Shown here: in pieces, positions 16,527-23,151 of the stretch
How the letters are laid out: the number at the start of each line of letters is the position of its first letter
Numbering within the stretch: position 1 is the stretch's first letter
NCBI RefSeq assembly: GCF_002811955.1
Contig: NZ_NPEF01000025.1
Location: 2,501 to 25,651, forward strand
Direction of reading: 5' to 3'
Source of the DNA: Leptospira ellisii
GTDB taxonomy: Bacteria; Spirochaetota; Leptospiria; Leptospirales; Leptospiraceae
DNA length: 23,151 nucleotides
Position numbers and translations under genes: made by a program
The notes under the pieces: model-generated
What the model was told of the DNA's origin: nothing
The model's input: only the letters and a program-made list of their open reading frames with translations
The model's database searches: none

Positions 16527-19499
16527 TTACGGACAAGTGATCAAAACGCCCGGATCGGCTTCGGCGGGTCCTCCCACCGTCAAACGAAGTCCTCCGAACA
16601 CATACGGATACGCTTCGGTATCGGCGATCGGCAACGTATAAAGATTAGAATGTGTCGTTTTGGTTATGATGCCGCAAGGGGTTCCGTTCGTGGAATGTGT
16701 GAGCGCAGGCAAAGTGATGCTGGCCGGAAGAGGAACTTCCTTGAGCACGTTATTGACCAGCGGAACGATCAAGGAAGGCACAAGAGGATCGACTACGGAA
16801 AGAATTCCCTTAGGATCCAATCCGAAAGGATTCGGCGCCCCCGCTCCGGACGATCCTTCCAGAATATCCAACGTATACGAAAGCGACGGACCGTTGGATA
16901 TCTTGATCTGCAACGCGTTCAAGTTCGCATAAGCGGGGTTATTCGTAGGATTGGAGAAGGTTACGAAATCGAAATCGGCGATGCCTTTCAAACTCGCCCT
17001 TGCGGTGCTGATCAGATAGGTGGAATTGTCCGCTCTTTTTCCCAGGATCGAAAGTTGAATATCGGTGAAGTTCACCTCTAACTTCGGTTTGGCGGTTCCG
17101 ATGACCGGCTTTAACGTACCGTTCGGAGCTTGGATCGGACTCACTTGTATGATTATATCGTCGGTTCCGTTGATCGCGGGCACGATGGAATTCGTCATGG
17201 GATCGATTCCTATCAAAGAGGACCTGCCGGGCGCGAGAATGTTTACGATCGGAGAGACCTTGATCAGGGATTCGGTCAGCTGAAAGAGAGGATCACTTCC
17301 CGCATACTGTTTGATCGTATCGATAAAATTCTTGTCGATACTGAGATCCAACGCACGGTTTTTCCAAAGATGATACGCGGCTTGCGTGATCGAATCCACG
17401 GTTAAGGAAAGCAAAAGCCCGGGATTGGCGCTGCTCTTGGAGAATTGAAAGGTATTACTCATCGCTCCCGTGGGTTTGGTGACGACGAAACCGTTCGTGA
17501 TCTGATGGGTGCGCGGAGAACCGATCGGATTCGCCGCAGAAATTCCCAAATCGATCGAACCCACGAGTCCCTTGTTCGTTCCGGTGACGCGCACCTGGGA
17601 ATCGGCTCCTAATTGTATCTTGACGTTCAAAGCGAAATTCGCCAAAGGCGCGGGCAGATACGAAGGAAGAGCGATGTTAACTCCCGGATTTTTCAAGGAT
17701 CCGATGATCGAATTCAAAACGGAGGGAGCCACGTCTTCAATAAAATTCCGAAGCATGGAACGGGTGATCAAAGGTGTCAGAGTGGGAACCATCCCGTTAG
17801 CGGCGCCTTCCGTGGTTCCGGACAACCAATCCGCGATTCCGCTCGTGGTGGCTTCCAGATAAACCGAATTCACCCGTCCGGTTCTGTCCTTAACGGACAA
17901 ATTGCTCGACCATTCCGTAGTATTAAAATTCGCTAAATTAGTGATCGGAGTAAAAATGTTAAGCGAAGCGTCCCCGTTTCCGTCGACGGTCAGACTGGCC
18001 TTTCCGGTGGTGGAACGGTCCGCCGGAGGGGAATCGTTATAGTTCAGATACGCCGTAGTGGAAAATATGAATCGGTTTCCCGATCCGATCACGAGAAATA
18101 ATGAGCCCCTGCTTTTCGCGACCATCAGCATATCGACCGCTAGAGTTTTACCTTTAAAGTTGAATCCTAGTTCGCCCGTCGCGTTAGCCGTCATCGTAAC
18201 GCCTATGTTTTTAAGACCCGGAAATCCCGCGACGTTCGGATAGACGTTGATTCCGACGATGTAGACGTCTATGTCGAAATCGGTGCAATCCGTCACGAAA
18301 ATAACGGTGGCGCACCCCTCTTCCGTGAATCCCCCGGGGTTGTCGCCCGCGCCTCCGCAGTAACCGTCTCCAAAACCGCTGGCCGCATCACCGTAGTTAC
18401 GGATATACTGCGGCATGGAGAAGGAGCCGATTCCGTTGTAGTCGATGCAAAATCCGCTTCTCCTCGCATTGGTTTTCGGAGAATCCGCAAACTGATTAAA
18501 CGTCTTCGCGTTCACCTTAAAATTTCCGGCGGTGAAACGTTCCAACACTTTCGACAAGAACGGCATCGCCTGAGCCTGATCCAGGATGATGGATCCCCCG
18601 TTTACGATCGGATTGTTAGGCGAAGTGTTTACATTACCGTAATTGAATGTGGCAAACCTCTTAAAGGTTTTTCCGGTCGTAGTCGTGATTTCGTAGAAGT
18701 AAACGTTCCCTCCTATAAACGGCGGAATGGCGGAAGCGGTGAGATTGGTGGTGATCGCTGCGGCCATATCGCAGGAAGAGGAACAGATATCGATACCGCT
18801 CGTATTCGGTTCGCCCATATGTTTGAGAACGATGGACTGGATCGAATTGGTTCCGGTTACTGGTTGGTTGAACGTGGAAGTTAGGATCAAAACGGGAGTC
18901 GTCGCCTTATTAAAAGTGATGTCGTTCGTTCCGCCCAAAGTATTGGTCGTGTTGATTTTGTTCGTCATCAGATAATCCGGTTCGGTGGTGAAACCCTGCG
19001 AATAATTCGTCAGATCCTGACCGTCCACCGTCTTGGAGGCGTTCGTGAGAGAAAACGTATATAGTTCATTCGTTTTGAATTCCCGATACGGATCGAAAAC
19101 CAAACGCGAACTGGAAGCCCAATAGAAAGTCCCTCCCTTGCCCGGTCCGGGAAGCGTTCCGGCGCTCGGCGCCAACAGAAAGTCCGCTTCCACCGAAGTT
19201 CTGTTCATCGGCTGCGAGAATCGGATCTCGACGCTTTTATAACGATCGACGTCGGTCGTGGAGGAGATATACAAAATCGCCTCGGGAGCGGCTTGACCGA
19301 AATCCGCGGGAAGACTCACCGGCGTGTCCGTCTCGGTGTAAGGAGCGACCACGTTAGCCGAAACCGAAGTCTCCGTGGCGATTCCGAAAAGGGAAAGAAC
19401 GCTGTTCAAAGGAGAACCGTCCTTTTTATCGGAGGAACAGGCCCCGAAAAAAATCGAAGATATCAGAATTCCCGCAAAGACTTTATATCTATTGTTCAT
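16527..19499 (-). CDS. Large lipoprotein (990 aa) with N-terminal Ig-like (Big_5/SbsA-type) domain
   Basis: An exported lipoprotein: residues 1-20 form a signal ending IFFGAC, with Cys21 the likely lipidated residue, followed by SSDKKDGS. Residues about 65-160 look like a bacterial Ig-like domain of the SbsA/Big_5 type (ILYISSTTDVDRYKSVEIRF, SQPMNRTSVEADF, then LVFDPYREFKTNELYTFSL). The rest is Ser/Thr/Asn/Gly-rich, beta-type and without a known domain. It has several Cys pairs near 245-250 and 360-415 and two Cys near the C terminus. I chose ATG 19499 because AGGA lies about 9 nt upstream and the signal peptide begins there. An in-frame ATG at 19523 directly abuts the previous stop. It probably shares a transcript with the 1173-aa lipoprotein upstream. 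Confidence 0.85.
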   Translation of the reverse strand: MNNRYKVFAGILISSIFFGACSSDKKDGSPLNSVLSLFGIATETSVSANVVAPYTETDTPVSLPADFGQAAPEAILYISSTTDVDRYKSVEIRFSQPMNRTSVEADFLLAPSAGTLPGPGKGGTFYWASSSRLVFDPYREFKTNELYTFSLTNASKTVDGQDLTNYSQGFTTEPDYLMTNKINTTNTLGGTNDITFNKATTPVLILTSTFNQPVTGTNSIQSIVLKHMGEPNTSGIDICSSSCDMAAAITTNLTASAIPPFIGGNVYFYEITTTTGKTFKRFATFNYGNVNTSPNNPIVNGGSIILDQAQAMPFLSKVLERFTAGNFKVNAKTFNQFADSPKTNARRSGFCIDYNGIGSFSMPQYIRNYGDAASGFGDGYCGGAGDNPGGFTEEGCATVIFVTDCTDFDIDVYIVGINVYPNVAGFPGLKNIGVTMTANATGELGFNFKGKTLAVDMLMVAKSRGSLFLVIGSGNRFIFSTTAYLNYNDSPPADRSTTGKASLTVDGNGDASLNIFTPITNLANFNTTEWSSNLSVKDRTGRVNSVYLEATTSGIADWLSGTTEGAANGMVPTLTPLITRSMLRNFIEDVAPSVLNSIIGSLKNPGVNIALPSYLPAPLANFALNVKIQLGADSQVRVTGTNKGLVGSIDLGISAANPIGSPRTHQITNGFVVTKPTGAMSNTFQFSKSSANPGLLLSLTVDSITQAAYHLWKNRALDLSIDKNFIDTIKQYAGSDPLFQLTESLIKVSPIVNILAPGRSSLIGIDPMTNSIVPAINGTDDIIIQVSPIQAPNGTLKPVIGTAKPKLEVNFTDIQLSILGKRADNSTYLISTARASLKGIADFDFVTFSNPTNNPAYANLNALQIKISNGPSLSYTLDILEGSSGAGAPNPFGLDPKGILSVVDPLVPSLIVPLVNNVLKEVPLPASITLPALTHSTNGTPCGIITKTTHSNLYTLPIADTEAYPYVFGGLRLTVGGPAEADPGVLITCP

Positions 19500-19523
19500 C
19501 TTTCTTATCCTATTTTTTCCCAT

Positions 19524-22500
19524 TTATTGCACCGAAAACAGAAAGTTCATATCGTCCCAAAGAGTCGAAGTCGGCTGGTCCGTGTTCCAATTGTCGTACA
19601 TATAAAAACCCACCGGCGAGAATTTTCGCCCCGACTGATAAACGTCCGCGATCTGCTGAACCAAGGTTCCCGCGGAAAACAGAAAGGAATGATTGTTCTC
19701 GCCCTTGTTTTGGATGATGTCGGATCTCAGAAAATTCCTCACGTCGGCGAAAAGATCCTTAACGCTGAACGCCGGATTCATGAACATTCGGTTTTCCAAA
19801 TAGGAAACGAACCCTCCGTCCGAAGTGGCCAGATAATATCCGGTTCCGTACAACGATCTTCCGTAAGGCGCCATAGCCTCCAAAACGGGAGGAAGACTTT
19901 GCGTGAGAATGTTCGTGATCGTATAGGATCTCGTGTTGTCCGGATTGTAAAAAAAGGAGGCGGCGAGATTCAGAAGTTGTTTTACTTCGTAGGGACTCGG
20001 CGAAAGATCCAAAAGCAGGTCGAATAAAAAATCCAAACTGGCCACGACGGACCAACCCGAACTTCTGGAAAGATAATCGCGGAAAAGTTCCACGACGTCG
20101 TCCACCCCGCTCCAACGCGGATCGAATATGTTCGTTCCGTTTAACGTAGGATAGGCGGCAACCTCGTCCCTCCATTCCGCGAATTTCGTTTCTATGTTGA
20201 ATTGGGAAGCCGCAGGATTTTCGGCCGAGATCTTAACTTCGCCTAACACGAGTTTGATTCCATTGAATATTTTAGTCTTTACGTTCGCGTTGCCTGGTTC
20301 GCCGAGCCGGCTGAAAAATTTCACCAATCCGGTGAGAAGTTCCGTTTTACCGATCAGATTCAGCGCTCCGTCCTGATACCGTCTCGTGTTTTCAGAAAGG
20401 ACGCTGATCAAAGTCCTGTATTCCTGGGCGCCGGAAGCGGTCATAGGATAATATTCCATGGTAGACGCGATCGGATTCCGAAATCCGTCCGCCATACCCA
20501 CGATTCTCACCTGCGTGAAGTTAGGCGGAGCCGGGTTGGAGGGATTGGTCGCCGTCGTATCGGGGCCGAAAAACACGAGCGGTCTCGAAAACAATTCCGC
20601 CAGATTTGTCAAAAGAACGTAAGGGTTTTTGAATCCCGCGGTTTGTTGACCCGAAACCTGATCGTCCATCGCCTTGGCCAACGCGACGACAAGAGGGGTC
20701 AAGGTGTTTCGTTTGTCCCAATTGGCGTTCACCTGTTCGGGAACGACCTTGGAGGACGTGCTGAAACCGAGCCGCTCCAAAACGGGAACGTTAAGCGAAA
20801 TTACGGGAGGCAGCATTCCGTAAATGAGATCGGGACTGGGGACGATCAAGGACCACAACGCCGGATAAACGAACGTGACCTGGAACGCCTGCTGACCGTC
20901 GGCTCCGAATCCCCAGCCTTCCAAAAGCATAACCGAATCCCCCGGGGTATTCGAAAGATACGAGAGATCCGCGCCCGCAGCGTTGTACGCCTTTACGTAA
21001 TTCGTATTGTCGACGGTCCAACGACCGTTGTCCTGGGAACAGGAATTGGGATTGCAGTTCGGTTTCAGATTGAGCATTCCCACCAAACCGTTTCCGATCG
21101 CGGTGATAAACAGGGCCTCTTCGAAAGCGACCGTCGCGGAAAGTTTCGCGCGGACGGGAAGAACCGCTACGAAACGTTTTTCATACAAAAGCCATTGCAG
21201 GTTTTTGTAAAACGCCTCTTCGTCGCTGTCCACGGCGCGTTGCGCGTCCGTTTTGGGAATTTCGGTGATCGTATAATACGTGTTAGGTACGTTCGCGGCA
21301 TTCTGTACATTACCCCGTAAACCGACGTATTTCGTATTATTGGGCGCCGGAAGATTGAGTTGTATCTCGTATCTTCTGGTTTGCCACGTAGGTAGATACA
21401 ACGTTTCGGAAAGATCGTTGTTCCGCGTGATCGTTCCGTCAGGGGAAAGAAAATTCCCGGCCCCGTCCCTGCGGTTCTTGTTGTAATAGGGGCCGTAGCC
21501 GCCGTAGGTCGCCCGTTTGACCCAGTGAAGCGCCCAAGGGAGGGTTTTGTTGTAAACCCTGTCGAAGTCGGCAGCATTCGGATCGGAAACGGAGGCGGTG
21601 ATTCCCCTCGCGTTATCCTCCAAAAGCGAAAGCACCCTAGTATTCAGATCGAACGCGTGCGTTTCCATCAGGGAAGTCTGCGGATTCAAACGATAAACCT
21701 TACCGCTGCTCTTACTTAAATTCGTAATATTCTTAAAATTGAATGAATCCGATGAACCCATCACGGATTTGAGAGAATGAATCGCGTCGCCCACGGTCAA
21801 TTCACCTCCCGTGGTTCCGACGATCCAATCGTTGGCGGTGTTCGCCGTATCCCAGGTGAAACCGTAGTTGTTCGCGACCGTTAAAACGACGAACAACGTT
21901 TCCAGAGCGGACATGGAACGGCTCGTACCGTCGTAAGCGCGATCCTTTCCGTTCACGTCGATCCGGATCAGTTCCTTCAGCGAGCCCCCGACGTTTTTGG
22001 GAGTTCCCGCAAAACCGAGAAGGTAAAGATTCTCCGCGGTCTTCTCCAAAAGATTGGTCGGAACGGCGGTCAAAGTTCCCGTATCCAAAAGACTGCGGGC
22101 GATCAAAAAGGATTCCATCAGAAAGGACTTCAATTCGGCGGGATGTTGAACGTCGCTATAATCGGCGTTATGCTGCGCGCCTCCCGCGGTGAAATATTTA
22201 TCCAGATTGAAGACGAGCTCCTTCATCGCGGTGTTCGGAGTTTTAAAATCGGTGAAACCGGCGCGTTTGAACATCATCTCGCCCAAGTCGTAGATGATGG
22301 AGATGAAACCGTCCTTCAGAGAACGGTCCGCGATCAGAACCGGATCGAAAAAACCGTTCAAAATGTTTTCCACTCCGGTCCTCACGTTCGCGTTCGCGAC
22401 GAGCCCCTTATAACCCACGTCCTCGATCTCCGTGAGAAGCTCGCGCGTATCCGCGCTTCTCAGATCGGACGCGAAATCGGCGATCGATTGGGCGACCTGG

Positions 22501-23045
22501 TCCTTGGTTTTGGAGATGTATTCCTGACGAAGCGCGTTAGCCGAAATTGGAACCAGATTCCGAACCACCCGTTTAGGATAAGCGCGTATCTTTTCGAAAA
22601 GCGGTTGAACGGCGTTATAGGCGCCGGGATTCGTATTTTCCATCTTGTCGATCAAAGCTGCGGAATCCAAACTCAGCGTCTGCATAGGAACACGGCTGAC
22701 GAGCAAAGCGGACTGGGACGCGCGTAGGGTTCCGAGATTGTCCTCCCGGGTCGCCTTCGCCAGATTATCGCCCAACGCTTTATTGAAATCCACCGGATCC
22801 AAACTGGTGAAAAAACTTTTTAGAACGGGATAACCGTTCAGAATCGTGAACAGAGAAAGGCCGTCGTAGGAATCTATGTTGTCGAAAAAAACCTTCGTGT
22901 CGTATTTCGGCGAGGAAGGTTTACATCCGAAGGAAAGGAAGAAGAGAATATACGAAATCCATAAAATACAAAGACTTCCTACCGATTTTCGCAAAATTCG
23001 GTGGATATGGATCGATTTTCGCAGATTGGTTAATTTCAAATTCAT
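19524..23045 (-). CDS. Very large lipoprotein (1173 aa) of unknown function
   Basis: An exported protein with a basic N terminus (about 1-22), a hydrophobic core, and the lipobox-like LSFGC with Cys41 as the likely lipidation site. The mature part has no domain I can name. It is a mix of helical segments (residues about 80-330) and beta/loop regions rich in Asn, Thr and aromatic residues (for example the tyrosine-rich stretch around GGYGPYYNKNRRDGAG), with one Cys pair in NCNPNSC. The start ATG 23045 has AAGGGGA 7 nt upstream. The stop is directly followed by, or 24 nt before, the start of the 990-aa lipoprotein. Size and pairing suggest a surface or periplasmic assembly rather than an enzyme, but this is inference. 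Confidence 0.82.
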   Translation of the reverse strand: MNLKLTNLRKSIHIHRILRKSVGSLCILWISYILFFLSFGCKPSSPKYDTKVFFDNIDSYDGLSLFTILNGYPVLKSFFTSLDPVDFNKALGDNLAKATREDNLGTLRASQSALLVSRVPMQTLSLDSAALIDKMENTNPGAYNAVQPLFEKIRAYPKRVVRNLVPISANALRQEYISKTKDQVAQSIADFASDLRSADTRELLTEIEDVGYKGLVANANVRTGVENILNGFFDPVLIADRSLKDGFISIIYDLGEMMFKRAGFTDFKTPNTAMKELVFNLDKYFTAGGAQHNADYSDVQHPAELKSFLMESFLIARSLLDTGTLTAVPTNLLEKTAENLYLLGFAGTPKNVGGSLKELIRIDVNGKDRAYDGTSRSMSALETLFVVLTVANNYGFTWDTANTANDWIVGTTGGELTVGDAIHSLKSVMGSSDSFNFKNITNLSKSSGKVYRLNPQTSLMETHAFDLNTRVLSLLEDNARGITASVSDPNAADFDRVYNKTLPWALHWVKRATYGGYGPYYNKNRRDGAGNFLSPDGTITRNNDLSETLYLPTWQTRRYEIQLNLPAPNNTKYVGLRGNVQNAANVPNTYYTITEIPKTDAQRAVDSDEEAFYKNLQWLLYEKRFVAVLPVRAKLSATVAFEEALFITAIGNGLVGMLNLKPNCNPNSCSQDNGRWTVDNTNYVKAYNAAGADLSYLSNTPGDSVMLLEGWGFGADGQQAFQVTFVYPALWSLIVPSPDLIYGMLPPVISLNVPVLERLGFSTSSKVVPEQVNANWDKRNTLTPLVVALAKAMDDQVSGQQTAGFKNPYVLLTNLAELFSRPLVFFGPDTTATNPSNPAPPNFTQVRIVGMADGFRNPIASTMEYYPMTASGAQEYRTLISVLSENTRRYQDGALNLIGKTELLTGLVKFFSRLGEPGNANVKTKIFNGIKLVLGEVKISAENPAASQFNIETKFAEWRDEVAAYPTLNGTNIFDPRWSGVDDVVELFRDYLSRSSGWSVVASLDFLFDLLLDLSPSPYEVKQLLNLAASFFYNPDNTRSYTITNILTQSLPPVLEAMAPYGRSLYGTGYYLATSDGGFVSYLENRMFMNPAFSVKDLFADVRNFLRSDIIQNKGENNHSFLFSAGTLVQQIADVYQSGRKFSPVGFYMYDNWNTDQPTSTLWDDMNFLFSVQ

Positions 23046-23085
23046 CCCTAAATCCCCTTCGTCGGTTTCCCTGGAGGAGAGCCCT

Positions 23086-23099
23086 GTAACGATCGTTAC
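23086..23099. promoter_or_regulatory. 14-bp perfect palindrome in the leader of the lipoprotein operon
   Basis: GTAACGATCGTTAC is self-complementary. It lies about 15-28 nt downstream of the inferred start site and 41 nt before the ATG, flanked by AGCC/GGCT that could lengthen the stem. It could be an operator or an mRNA hairpin. Confidence 0.45.
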
Positions 23100-23120
23100 G
23101 AGGCTTTGTATATTTACTAA

Positions 23121-23148
23121 ATTGTATTTATTTTATAAATATATGCAA
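23121..23148 (-). promoter_or_regulatory. Candidate promoter of the large lipoprotein operon
   Basis: On the minus strand TACAAT (23126-23121) matches 5 of 6 of the -10 consensus. TTGCAT (23148-23143), 16 nt upstream, is a weaker -35. The surroundings are strongly AT-rich, unlike the coding DNA. Confidence 0.5.
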
Positions 23149-23151
23149 ATA

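Overview
The window looks like chromosomal DNA of a spirochaete of the genus Leptospira. The grounds are the F-type ATP synthase gene order, several lipoproteins with relaxed spirochaetal lipoboxes, the protein repertoire (HpcH/HpaI-type lyase plus TetR, LytS/LytTR pair, FecR-domain protein, giant family-less lipoproteins), and a short palindromic intergenic motif. Base composition looks mid-40s % GC by eye, which would fit one of the higher-GC Leptospira species. I did not compute it and make no species call.

Layout. 1-6492 (minus strand): lepB (signal peptidase I), an AtpQ/AtpI-type membrane protein, a TPR-type lipoprotein, a second small membrane protein, then atpB-atpE-atpF-atpH-atpA, with atpA running off the left edge. 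The lipoprotein splits the usual atp leader genes and sits between two noncoding stretches carrying eight copies of a GAGTTCCYAC motif. 6578-7946 (plus): an HpcH/HpaI aldolase-like protein and a TetR regulator. 7947-8388: a 442-bp noncoding stretch rich in inverted repeats. 8389-9408 (plus): a CorA transporter. 9414-11200 (minus): a LytTR response regulator and its LytS-type kinase. 11429-13647 (plus): an outer-membrane beta-barrel protein and a FecR-domain protein with a C-terminal CXXCH, ended by a strong terminator. 13856-14296 (plus): a DUF1761-type membrane protein. 16527-23045 (minus): two very large adjacent lipoproteins.

The most unusual part is 14361-16513. Two identical 34-bp direct repeats bracket about 2.1 kb of visibly more AT-rich DNA holding three overlapping minus-strand genes. 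These are a one-helix membrane protein (235 aa), a 47-aa peptide with one hydrophobic segment and a six-cysteine tail, and an exported HEXXH metallopeptidase-like protein (345 aa). The membrane gene and peptide gene overlap by ATGA, and the peptide and peptidase genes overlap by 10 bp. The peptidase stop codon lies inside the left repeat. Removing one repeat plus the cargo would leave a single repeat between the convergent DUF1761 and lipoprotein genes. This looks like a compact acquired cassette, and I recognise no described system with this composition.

Functional links: the atp genes build the proton-driven ATP synthase. LytS/LytTR is divergent from the porin/FecR pair and may control it. 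The two giant lipoproteins are probably one transcript, with a candidate promoter and a 14-bp palindrome upstream. All functions are inferred from sequence patterns only.
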